Below, piece by piece: positions 23,572 to 32,865 of a stretch of DNA of 64,000 nucleotides. The stretch's first letter is position 1; each line of letters opens with the position of its first letter. The notes below the pieces were generated by a model, which saw nothing but the letters and a program-made list of their open reading frames with translations, was not told the origin of the DNA and searched no databases. Both the position numbers and the translations under genes were made by a program. Where the stretch lies: positions 201,042-265,041 of the forward strand of contig JAPPOH010000014.1 of the NCBI GenBank assembly GCA_028818155.1, read 5' to 3'. Source of the DNA: Candidatus Woesearchaeota archaeon (lineage in GTDB: Archaea > Nanobdellota > Nanobdellia > Woesearchaeales > UBA525).

Positions 23572-26500
23572 GACTTGGCGCCTTCATCATACTTCTTGTA
23601 CTTGTGAGTGTGCCTGTTTTTGCAGCGAACGATCCAGGACACGACACACTCTACGTTTTGCTTACTGGCGATAGCAACGTCACAGGATCAATCAACCTCA
23701 CCGAGACACTCACCGCAAGCAATTTGCAATACGCTGAGCTACTCTATGGGGACCAACTCGATATTCGTGCAAACGGTTCGATACAGACAGTATCTTCTCG
23801 CCCCGCAATTCAAGCAGACTCCTCAGACTTGTATTTGGATTCAACAAGTAACATCTACGTTGCAACACGCGGCGGAACGACCGGCATCTTACAACTTGGA
23901 CCGACTTCAGGAGCAGCATACACGCTGAATGTCTCAGGTATTATTTACGAACAGAATGAACGCGTGTGTTTAGCGAATGGGACAAACTGTCCAACAGGCG
24001 GCGAAGGCGGCACGGGTAACATTTCCGGTTCAGGGACGACCAATTATGTGACGAAGTGGACTTCTGCGTCGGGAATTGGCGATTCTGCTCTCTATGATGA
24101 TGGGACGAATATTGGTCTGGGGGTGACAAGCCCACAAGGATTGTTCCACGAGAAGTTCAACACTGATGCTGGAACGTGGTTATTACTCGAGACAGATGAT
24201 CGCATCGCAGTAAATATCTCTTCTGTGAGTCCGACAGCAAATCATCAGTATCCGAAACTTCGCTTTGACGGTTCCATCGATAATGGCGGATCACGGAATA
24301 TCGGCGTGCTTATCGAAGCAAACTCAGAGAGCAATGATGTGTATCAAGCGAATGATGCTGTGATGATCTTCGATACGTACTTCGAAGATGGTGCTGTGAA
24401 CGCAGGAAATCTCTACTCGTGGAACGAGAACGATGTCGCGCACATGGTAATGGGTCCGAACGGTAGTGTTGGTATTGGAGATTCTGCACCGACCGCAACA
24501 CTGCACGTCGATGGTACAACTCGTTTTGAAGATTTTACTTCGTGTACCGCACTCGAAACAGATGGCTCGGGCAACCTAGTGTGTGGTGTTGACGATGGTG
24601 GTTCCGGAGCTGCCACAAACTCAACAGCATGGAACAGGACAGGCACAGATGTCATTCTCGCGAATACAGGGGATAATGTTGGGATTGGGACAAATAGTCC
24701 TTCAGGAAAGCTAGATGTTGTAACAGATTCCGTTCTCACAAGTGGTCAGCATGTTCTCTTTAATGCAACAAGCGGTTCAGGATCAAATGATGCAGATGTA
24801 GTTGTAATTGAAAGTGGGCGTGGTGATGCAGGTAGTCAACTCAATTTACTGCGAATTGCAAATAGTGTTGGGACAAAGTTAGTAGTAGATGGATCAGGGA
24901 ATGTCGGTATTGGGACAGCAACACCATCGCGAAAACTCGAGATTGCAGGTAACTCGACAAATGTTGCAGCACTTCGAATCACACAAACAGACACAATAAC
25001 AAACGAGTGGGATCTCGGCAACACGGCAGGAAACCATCATCTTGTTCTCGAACCGTCAACAGATGCGTCATTCTTCATCAGAAACTCATCGAACAACATC
25101 ATTGCAGCATTCGAGACGAATGATGACATCTACTTCACACCGCCGGGGAACGTCGGCATCGGGACAACAGCTCCTGGCGAAAAACTTCATGTAAATGGTA
25201 GTATTAACGTCACTTCAACAGGCGATGTCTGTATTTCTGGCGGCAACTGTTTATCTGCAACAGGCATGGGCAGCATGGACGACTTCACACTCAGTGCCGA
25301 TGGGGGAAGTGACCAAACGATCAGCGACGGCAACACGCTCGAAGTTGCAGGTGGCACATCAATAACGACCACAGCATCGGCAACCGACACGGTCACAATC
25401 GATGTGACAGATGATACAATCGACGGCAGTGAGCTTGCAGATACAATTACCTTAGATGCAACCTTGGCAATCAACAGCCAAGACGTCAACTTCGACAGTG
25501 ATACGTTGGTTGTCGATGTGTCTGAAGACAGGGTTGGCATCGGGACAGCAACGCCGAGCGCAGGATTGCACGTGAACGCAGGCACAGGTTCCATAAGCGA
25601 CGGTATTGTCCTCGGGGATGGCGATACTGGATTGTATGAAGTCTCCGATGACACTGTTGCAGTGGACGCGGGTGGCACAGAAGTGATGCGGTTCAACAGC
25701 GTGCCACGGGTTGGTATTGGCACAACGAGTTTGAGTGCTGCTTTGAATGTTGGCGGAGACCGGATTATAAGTTATGTTGGCGGAGGCGGTGGTTTAACAG
25801 CAGGCAGCAATCTCTTAACAATAACCGGCGGTATCATCAACCTCGCAAGCTCCAATATTCGTGTGGATGGGTTTGACGCGGCTGCAGTCTTCAATGTTGA
25901 AGCGTCCTCCTCAGGTACAGTTCCTGTCGTTATCCAAGGGGCATCCGGGCAGACTGCTGATTTGTTGCAAATTCGAAACAGTTCTAGTTCTATTATTCTG
26001 GGAATTGATGATGAGGCGAATCTTGTTGTGACTGACGCGGATGGCGGATCCGTTACCGATATTTTACAAATCTACCACGATGCGACCGGCAGCCAAGGTA
26101 CAGGAGCAGGAGCAGGTATTCTCTTCCAAGCAGATAATACGGGGAACAATAAGCAACCACTCGGATCTATCGACATGGTTGCAACGGATGCCGCAGGCAA
26201 TATGGCCGCGGATTTCACAGTGAGTTTGAACGATGATTCGGCCTCAGAAACGGAACGATTCAGAATCACGTCAGGAGGAAATGTTGGCATTGGGACGACC
26301 AGTCCGACACAAGCGTTACATGTGATTGGTAATATCAACTCATCAGGGTATGTGAACGCGACAACCGACCTGTGTATCACAGGAGGTATGTGCCTCTCAG
26401 CTGCCGGTTCAGGTTCAGGAGACATCACTGCTGTTGGTAGCATGACATCTGGAGATGCATTTGCAGACGCCACAGCCGATGATGACTGGCTCGGCCTTGG

Positions 26501-29500
26501 CGCCTCTGCTGGGAGAATTGAGTTTGATGATCAGGCAACTGATGAAGTGAACATCTTGGATGCGAACGTCGGACTTGGTACTAACATACCTAGTTATCTC
26601 TTACATTTGAATGACAGTAGCGAGTACTCTATTGGATTTACTCGTGCTGGAGAGGAAAATTACGACTTAGTCCACGGCACATCTGGATTGTACTTTAGGT
26701 TAGGAGGTACTGTTGCGTATGGTGTAACTCAGGGTCATGATTTAGATGTTTACAACACCTCAGGTGGTTTGTACGCACGATTTGACGGTGGCACCAACAG
26801 ATTGGGGTTGGGAACTAATAGTCCGAGCACAACATTACACCTCGTTGATACAACTGAACAAGTACGCATCGGATATAATTCCACAGTATATACGTCTATG
26901 ACAACCGCTTCGAACGGAAGGTTCACTATTGACCCAACAGGAGACTTCGTCTATCTTGGAGCAGGAACATATTACTTGCATGATGGAGCTGCCGGATCAA
27001 ACCTATATGCACTCAGCCTGAACAGAGACGGAGTAGATCTGTTTGCAGGAGATAGCGGGACTCTTGTCCTCGGAAGAGATGCAAGCAATCAAGATCTTGT
27101 TCTCGAAGCAGATGGACAGATCGCAATTGGCAAGACAACAGCTGCGCATCTCTTAGACGTCGATGGTCACATTAATGCATCAACGATTAACGCGACGACA
27201 GATGTTTGTATTCAAGGCGGGAACTGTCTCTCCGCTACAGGATCAGGTTCAATGGACGACTTCATCGCTGCAGGCGACAGCGGTACACCCCAAACCATCA
27301 GTGATGGCAACACACTCACCTTCGATGGGCAAAACAGCATCGTCACAACAGCCGCAGCGACCGACACTATACAAATCGATGTGGTAGATGATAGTATTGA
27401 TGGTTCTGAGTTAGCAGACACAATCACCTTAGATGCAACACTCGCAATCAACAGCCAAGACGTCAACTTCGATTCCAATACACTCTATATCGACATCAGC
27501 GAAGATGCAGTCGGCATCGGCACCACAAGCCCAAACATGCAACTCCAAGCAAATCTTGCAGACGGAGGAGAACTTCTCCTCATACGAGACGATAGTACAA
27601 CAGCTACAGACAATCAACTCGGCGGCGTCGGCTTCGACAGCACAGACGGCAACGTGCCGGGAACACTCAACCACTCTGCAACAGCAATCATCGCGTACGC
27701 AAGTGAAGACCACGGCACAGGCGATAAAGGAGGTGAGCTCACCTTCTGGACCAGCCCAACAGACCAAGACGACGACACAACAGGATCAGAGCGCATGCGT
27801 ATTACGAATGATGGTTTAGTAGGCATCGGCACCACAACACCATCAAACGAACTTGAAGTGAACGGCGATCTCGAAATCACCAACCTCTACGACAACGACG
27901 CAAGCAACTTCTTCGACAACTCATGCACCTACGGTATCGAAAGCATCGACAGCACAGGAGCAGCAACCTGCGCAGCACAACAAGGAACCGGCACCGGCAA
28001 TGTCTCCTCAACAACTACAAGTACCGACAACGCCATTGCACGATACGACAGCACCACAGGACTCCTCATCCAAAACACCGGCGTCACCATCGACGATAGC
28101 GACAACATCGCAGGCATCGGCACACTAAATGCCGGCGCAACCACCGTCACAACACTCGACACCGGAGAAGGCGCAAATGAGTTATTCGATATGGACCAAA
28201 ACATCCAAACAACAGACGCAGTCACGTTTGCCACCGTCAATACAGGTTCAGGAGCAATGGACCTCGGTGATGCAGCAGTTGCGAACGGCGACACCGACAG
28301 CATTCCAACAGGCGATCAAGTCTACGACTTCGTCATCGGACTCGGATACGGCACAGGGGATGGCAACGTCTCAGGTTCCGGCGCAGCAAACAGAATCACC
28401 TACTGGACCTCAGAAACAGAAGTAACGAGCAACTCAGGCTTCACCTTCGATGGCACAGATCTCACCATCCCAGGTGATATTAACACGCCAACGGCATTCT
28501 ATATCGGGAGTAGCGCCACAGCATCTGGAACGAATTCATTCGCAATTGGCACAAGTGCCGATGCAGAAGGCACAAACAGCATTGCACTTGGAAATGATGC
28601 AAATGCTTCGACGACAAATGCTCTTGCTGTTGGTGAAGACGCACTCGCAAGTAACACGGGATCTATTGCTATCGGAAGCAACTCACTTGGATCGGGAACA
28701 GCGTCAGTTGCGATCGGCTACGGGTCAACAGCATCGAATGGACCGCAAGCAACAGGAGATAGAGGTGTTGCAGTAGGTATTACAACGAAAGCGACAGGCT
28801 CTGATTCAACTGCACTCGGTCCAAATGCGGTTGCAGAGACGAATTATGGTATTGCAGTTGGCAGTTATGTAAACGCATCAGGACTCAATAGCATTGCGAT
28901 CGGTGGAGGAAACTCTCGTGCATCTGCTGCAGAAGCAGGCGGCACAGACAGCATCGCAATCGGACAGACTGCGGACGCAGGCGGTACAAATAGTATTGCG
29001 GTTGGCGAAGATGCGCTGGCATCAGGCGATTATACACTTGCATTTGGTAACGATGTCTTTGTTGATACAAACTACGGCATTGCATTCGGCAGATATGCAA
29101 ATTCATCTGGATCATATGCGATCGCTATTGGAGGAGGAACATCTCGCTCAAACGCAGCTGAAGCAGGCGGCACAGACAGCATCGCAATCGGACAAAAATC
29201 AGACGCATCCGCAACAAACGGAATTGCAATCGGGGAAGGAGCCGTCGCCGACCAATCAGAGAGCATTGCACTCGGTTTCAATGCTGACACGACTGCTGCG
29301 AATCAGCTGATGATCGGTGCATCGACAGACAACTTGGATACGTACATTCACGGCGATGTAAACGCGAGCAACTTTAGCGCTTCTGTCGACTTCTGTATTT
29401 CAGGCGGGAATTGTTTGAGTACCGCTGGCTCTGGTAGTTTTGACAGCTTCACGTTGTCCGCTGATGGTGGATCTGATCAAGTGATTAACGATGGCAACAC

Positions 29501-32441
29501 CTTAGAAGTTGCAGGCGGCGACGGCCTTACTTCTACCGCTTCTGCCACAGATACCGTCACCTTAGATATAGACGCGAGTGACTTTGCAGGCACAGGCTTA
29601 GAGGACGATGGCTCGGAAAACCTCCGCATAGCAGCCGCAGCCGCAGGCAACGGTCTTACCGGCGGCGCCGGATCAGCACTCGCAGTCGGCGCAGGCACAG
29701 CAATCACCGTGAACGCTGATGATGTGCAAGTGACTGCTGATGGCATCGACGGTGATCAACTCGCAGATACTATCACGTTAGACGCAACGCTTGCAGTGAA
29801 TGGACAAGATGTGAACTTTGATAGTAACACACTCTTCGTTGATGTGAGTGAAGACAGGGTAGGGATTGGTACAACGACACCAACAAAAGAACTTGATGTC
29901 ATTGGCGATCTCAATGTGAGCGATGATGCTATTATTGGTGATCTACTCGCAGTCGGCATCACGAGCGGCAACCCACTCGCAAATCTTGGTGTCTACGGAA
30001 ATAGTGATGAAACGTTCGATTCATCAGTATCATCTGGAACAAATGCTGGTCAATATCGAAACGCAACAAGCATCTATGCGATTAATCAGAATGACACTGC
30101 AGATACGTTCTCACAACTTATCTTAGCGACTGGCTCGAGCAGTATCGGTGCAACAAGGCTCGTGAGTATTAACAAAGGAGCTACAACAAACGATTTCGCA
30201 ATCGTAACAGAAAACAGCAATGTTGGCGTTGACGCGTTGTACATTCAAGCAGATGGTGACGTCGGTATTGGGACAACAAACCCAACACAAGCACTGCATG
30301 TGATCGGGAATATCAACTCATCAGGATACGTCAATGCGACAACCGATCTGTGTATCACAGGAGGCATGTGCCTCTCCGCAGCCGGTTCCGGTTCAGGTGA
30401 TATCACAGCAGTCGGTAGCATGACATCAGGCGACGCGTTCGCTGATTCGACAGCAGACGATGATTGGCTTGGCCTTGGTGCTTCTGCTGGGAGAATTGAG
30501 TTCGATGATCAGGCAACTGATGAAGTGAACATCTTGGATGCGAATGTTGGTATTGGGACGAGTAGTCCTGCAGTGAATCTACACGTTTTCCACGACGATG
30601 GTGCTGCAAATGTGTACTTGAGCCAGAATGGTTCGTACCAATCAGCATTCAACTGGCTCACGAATGGGACGGAGAGCACTGGCTTCAACGCTGGAACGAG
30701 AGGCTGGCACGCGGTTGCGAGAGGAACGAACTACGCAACAACATTTGAGCAGAACGATCTATACTTTACGTATTGGGATGGATCAAGTTTCAGCACTGTG
30801 CTTGGCCTTGATAGTGAGAATGATTTTGTCGGGATCGGTACAAAAGACCCGCAATACGAACTCGATATCGTCGATAAATCTGGTGGCGCAACAACATTAC
30901 GAGTGAACTCGACAGGAGGGAACTCGAATGTTGTGATTAATAGAGGCGATAGCACAGATCATGCACGAGTGATCTTCCACACAACAGAAGTTGCAACTGG
31001 CGTGATCGGTCTTGATGGTGGATCTGGTGACTTACATATCGCGAACGATAGCGTGATGGATAATAAGTTTGTCACGGTGAATATGACTGATGGAAGCGTT
31101 GGTATTGGAACAACAAGTCCTGATGGATCGTTACATGTACATACTGCTACTGCAGGAAGCGTTATCGCAGACACTCAAGCCGATGATCTCGTTGTTGAGA
31201 ACTCTGCCGAAGGAGGTATCTCTATCTTAACACCCGCAGCCAATGGAGGGAAATTACAGTTTGGCACACCGACGGACGCAACAGGCGCAGAAGTCATGTG
31301 GGAAGGAAATAGTAATACGTTCACAATAGGAACAGCCACAAGTGGTGGATATCTCAATTTCAGGACAGGATCCCAATCGAATGCGATGCGAATTACGAGC
31401 ACTGGTGAAGTCGGCATCGGAACGACGAGTCCTCTGTCAGATTTACAGATTGAGGGAGCATCAAATCAGCAGATCATTCTGAACACAACAGTTGAAGGTC
31501 GTTCCATCTTCACAGGCTACGGAAGGCGCGATAACAGCGATGAGATGATAACAAGCTTTAGAGGATACTGGAATGATACACATGTCGCTTCTATTGATCT
31601 CATGTCAGGAGATGATACAACGAACACGGACGATGCAGATATTCGTTTCAGAGTTGCAGAAGGAGGAACGTTATCTGAAGCTATGAGGATTGATCAATCA
31701 GGTAACGTCGGTATTGGGACGGCAAGTATAGGACAAAATCTGCACGTGCATGCGCCGCAAGGGGATACAGATTCGGTGATTCTCATGACGACTGCCGCGA
31801 CAGGTTCTGGGTCATCTGATGGGTTCTATATCGGTATTACAAATCTTTCCGGAACGAACGCGAATAAGTCGTGGGTCTGGAGCTATGAGAACGCAGATCT
31901 TGGATTCGGAACGAATAATGCGGAACGAATGACGATTGATGAGAATGGCAACGTCGGCATCGGTTCAACAACGCCAACGCAAGAACTCCATGTCGAAGGA
32001 GATGCAAACGTGACGGGCACGATCTATTATGGCGGCAACCTCGAAGGGTATGGCGCAGACATCGCGGAATACGTCCATGGTCCGAGTGATTTAGAACCTG
32101 GTGATGTCGTTATTATCGCAGGGAATCGGAATGAAGCGATTTTCAAATCAATGACTGCCTACGACACGATGGTTGCGGGCATTGTGAGTACAGATCCATC
32201 GCACATCATCTCTGCGGACGATGGAAACATACCACTTGCGCTTGCAGGAAGAGTTCCTGTGAAGGTCACGAACGAAGGCGGAGTAATCAAGCGAGGCGAT
32301 CTCTTAACAACAAGTAACACGCCTGGCCACGCAATGAAGTGCGCAGATAAAGTACAGTGTATCGGCGCTATCGTAGGAAAAGCAATGGAGCCGTTCGAAG
32401 GCGAATCGGGAACGATCACCGCGCTTGTGATGCTGGGTTAA
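23568..32441 (+). CDS. Giant (2957-aa) secreted fibre protein with YadA-like head repeats
   Basis: ATG 23568 follows AGGAGGT (about 23555) and overlaps the previous stop. A signal peptide MRLGAFIILLVLVSVPVFA is present. About 21 VGIGT-x-x-P-x-x-x-LHV units make up the stalk, several with DVCISGGNCLS or LCITGGMCLS cysteine pairs. Residues about 1640-1930 are AIG-x-x-A-x-A-x-G-x-x-S-x-ALG units (SSATASGTNSFAIG, NSIALGNDANAS), the head repeat of YadA and Hia-type trimeric adhesins. The end has an ADIAEYV, then LEPGDVV, then AGIVSTDPS, then GDLLTTS domain, as in phage-type fibre C-termini. Sequons are many. A near-identical unit of about 100 aa occurs twice. Inference: a trimeric surface adhesin. 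Confidence 0.85.
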   Translation: MRLGAFIILLVLVSVPVFAANDPGHDTLYVLLTGDSNVTGSINLTETLTASNLQYAELLYGDQLDIRANGSIQTVSSRPAIQADSSDLYLDSTSNIYVATRGGTTGILQLGPTSGAAYTLNVSGIIYEQNERVCLANGTNCPTGGEGGTGNISGSGTTNYVTKWTSASGIGDSALYDDGTNIGLGVTSPQGLFHEKFNTDAGTWLLLETDDRIAVNISSVSPTANHQYPKLRFDGSIDNGGSRNIGVLIEANSESNDVYQANDAVMIFDTYFEDGAVNAGNLYSWNENDVAHMVMGPNGSVGIGDSAPTATLHVDGTTRFEDFTSCTALETDGSGNLVCGVDDGGSGAATNSTAWNRTGTDVILANTGDNVGIGTNSPSGKLDVVTDSVLTSGQHVLFNATSGSGSNDADVVVIESGRGDAGSQLNLLRIANSVGTKLVVDGSGNVGIGTATPSRKLEIAGNSTNVAALRITQTDTITNEWDLGNTAGNHHLVLEPSTDASFFIRNSSNNIIAAFETNDDIYFTPPGNVGIGTTAPGEKLHVNGSINVTSTGDVCISGGNCLSATGMGSMDDFTLSADGGSDQTISDGNTLEVAGGTSITTTASATDTVTIDVTDDTIDGSELADTITLDATLAINSQDVNFDSDTLVVDVSEDRVGIGTATPSAGLHVNAGTGSISDGIVLGDGDTGLYEVSDDTVAVDAGGTEVMRFNSVPRVGIGTTSLSAALNVGGDRIISYVGGGGGLTAGSNLLTITGGIINLASSNIRVDGFDAAAVFNVEASSSGTVPVVIQGASGQTADLLQIRNSSSSIILGIDDEANLVVTDADGGSVTDILQIYHDATGSQGTGAGAGILFQADNTGNNKQPLGSIDMVATDAAGNMAADFTVSLNDDSASETERFRITSGGNVGIGTTSPTQALHVIGNINSSGYVNATTDLCITGGMCLSAAGSGSGDITAVGSMTSGDAFADATADDDWLGLGASAGRIEFDDQATDEVNILDANVGLGTNIPSYLLHLNDSSEYSIGFTRAGEENYDLVHGTSGLYFRLGGTVAYGVTQGHDLDVYNTSGGLYARFDGGTNRLGLGTNSPSTTLHLVDTTEQVRIGYNSTVYTSMTTASNGRFTIDPTGDFVYLGAGTYYLHDGAAGSNLYALSLNRDGVDLFAGDSGTLVLGRDASNQDLVLEADGQIAIGKTTAAHLLDVDGHINASTINATTDVCIQGGNCLSATGSGSMDDFIAAGDSGTPQTISDGNTLTFDGQNSIVTTAAATDTIQIDVVDDSIDGSELADTITLDATLAINSQDVNFDSNTLYIDISEDAVGIGTTSPNMQLQANLADGGELLLIRDDSTTATDNQLGGVGFDSTDGNVPGTLNHSATAIIAYASEDHGTGDKGGELTFWTSPTDQDDDTTGSERMRITNDGLVGIGTTTPSNELEVNGDLEITNLYDNDASNFFDNSCTYGIESIDSTGAATCAAQQGTGTGNVSSTTTSTDNAIARYDSTTGLLIQNTGVTIDDSDNIAGIGTLNAGATTVTTLDTGEGANELFDMDQNIQTTDAVTFATVNTGSGAMDLGDAAVANGDTDSIPTGDQVYDFVIGLGYGTGDGNVSGSGAANRITYWTSETEVTSNSGFTFDGTDLTIPGDINTPTAFYIGSSATASGTNSFAIGTSADAEGTNSIALGNDANASTTNALAVGEDALASNTGSIAIGSNSLGSGTASVAIGYGSTASNGPQATGDRGVAVGITTKATGSDSTALGPNAVAETNYGIAVGSYVNASGLNSIAIGGGNSRASAAEAGGTDSIAIGQTADAGGTNSIAVGEDALASGDYTLAFGNDVFVDTNYGIAFGRYANSSGSYAIAIGGGTSRSNAAEAGGTDSIAIGQKSDASATNGIAIGEGAVADQSESIALGFNADTTAANQLMIGASTDNLDTYIHGDVNASNFSASVDFCISGGNCLSTAGSGSFDSFTLSADGGSDQVINDGNTLEVAGGDGLTSTASATDTVTLDIDASDFAGTGLEDDGSENLRIAAAAAGNGLTGGAGSALAVGAGTAITVNADDVQVTADGIDGDQLADTITLDATLAVNGQDVNFDSNTLFVDVSEDRVGIGTTTPTKELDVIGDLNVSDDAIIGDLLAVGITSGNPLANLGVYGNSDETFDSSVSSGTNAGQYRNATSIYAINQNDTADTFSQLILATGSSSIGATRLVSINKGATTNDFAIVTENSNVGVDALYIQADGDVGIGTTNPTQALHVIGNINSSGYVNATTDLCITGGMCLSAAGSGSGDITAVGSMTSGDAFADSTADDDWLGLGASAGRIEFDDQATDEVNILDANVGIGTSSPAVNLHVFHDDGAANVYLSQNGSYQSAFNWLTNGTESTGFNAGTRGWHAVARGTNYATTFEQNDLYFTYWDGSSFSTVLGLDSENDFVGIGTKDPQYELDIVDKSGGATTLRVNSTGGNSNVVINRGDSTDHARVIFHTTEVATGVIGLDGGSGDLHIANDSVMDNKFVTVNMTDGSVGIGTTSPDGSLHVHTATAGSVIADTQADDLVVENSAEGGISILTPAANGGKLQFGTPTDATGAEVMWEGNSNTFTIGTATSGGYLNFRTGSQSNAMRITSTGEVGIGTTSPLSDLQIEGASNQQIILNTTVEGRSIFTGYGRRDNSDEMITSFRGYWNDTHVASIDLMSGDDTTNTDDADIRFRVAEGGTLSEAMRIDQSGNVGIGTASIGQNLHVHAPQGDTDSVILMTTAATGSGSSDGFYIGITNLSGTNANKSWVWSYENADLGFGTNNAERMTIDENGNVGIGSTTPTQELHVEGDANVTGTIYYGGNLEGYGADIAEYVHGPSDLEPGDVVIIAGNRNEAIFKSMTAYDTMVAGIVSTDPSHIISADDGNIPLALAGRVPVKVTNEGGVIKRGDLLTTSNTPGHAMKCADKVQCIGAIVGKAMEPFEGESGTITALVMLG
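26281..26583 (+). repeat. Internal duplicated fibre unit, copy 1
   Basis: This encodes the block from VGIGTTSPTQALHVIGNIN to NILDANVG (about 100 aa), including LCITGGMCLSAAG and the ITAVGSMTSGDAFADATADD stretch. Copy 2 lies at about 30258-30560, with nearly the same protein but many silent changes. The duplication is therefore old or under protein-level selection. The same motif elements occur, shorter, in the other two fibre genes. Confidence 0.75.
30258..30560 (+). repeat. Internal duplicated fibre unit, copy 2
   Basis: Second copy of the 100-aa unit at 26281-26583. Only a few residues differ at the protein level (for example DAT/DST), while codons differ often. Confidence 0.75.
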
Positions 32442-32531
32442 GTATATGAATCCTGAAGCAGTAATGCAATCAACAGAACTGTTCGTAGAATAATCTGAGT
32501 ACTCTGCATTTATTATGTAGGTAAGAACATA

Positions 32532-32633
32532 ATGTTATGTATAGAACTACATTATTTTGAAAAAAAGCAATTCGAAAAAGAGACAAAAGATCCTCTTATT
32601 AAAGAAATAAAGAAAGACGGGATTCTTCTATAA
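32532..32633 (+). pseudogene. 3'-fragment of a nucleotidyltransferase-type gene
   Basis: A 33-codon frame (MLCIELHYFEKKQFEKETKD, then PLIKEIKKDGILL-stop) matches the C-terminal end typical of minimal nucleotidyltransferases. No motif-bearing N-terminus precedes it. It lies in the 283-bp gap after the giant fibre, together with an ACATAA / TTATGT palindrome (32528-32541). Nothing else convincing is visible in this gap. Confidence 0.4.
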
Positions 32634-32687
32634 TTAATAATTTTTGACGTATTTGTCAAAAAAAGTTAATTTTATACTCCTTAGAAA

Positions 32688-32722
32688 CATTTATATACTA
32701 CTATGTTACTAAATTGTAACAG
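32688..32722 (+). promoter_or_regulatory. TATA box and operator of the second fibre operon
   Basis: CATTTATATACTA (32688-32700) is a TATA box about 28 nt before ATG 32725. TGTTAC-TAAATT-GTAACA (32705-32722) is a perfect 6-bp-arm palindrome between the TATA box and the start, a good operator for the ribbon-helix-helix protein encoded next. Confidence 0.6.
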
Positions 32723-32724
32723 AA

Positions 32725-32865
32725 ATGAGTAAAAGAATATACGTAACCTTCACAGATACGCAAGCTGCAGAAATCAAAAAGCTAGAAGGTATTCTCGGCA
32801 ATTCTTCCCCAGATGTTGTTTCTACTATCGTTGCGATTTGGCTGCACGAGGAGGGGAAGAAATGA
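32725..32865 (+). CDS. Small ribbon-helix-helix regulator
   Basis: The protein is 46 aa, beginning MSKRIYVTFTDTQAAEIKKL and ending SSPDVVSTIVAIWLHEEGKK. The N-terminal basic beta strand (KRIYVTFTD), a helix (QAAEIKKLEGIL) and a second helix (DVVSTIVAIWL) match ribbon-helix-helix proteins of the Arc/CopG/MetJ class. It has a perfect palindrome upstream for possible autoregulation. Its stop overlaps the ATG of the next gene (ATGA), so it is the lead gene of the fibre operon. It is too short for many gene finders. Confidence 0.75.
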   Translation: MSKRIYVTFTDTQAAEIKKLEGILGNSSPDVVSTIVAIWLHEEGKK

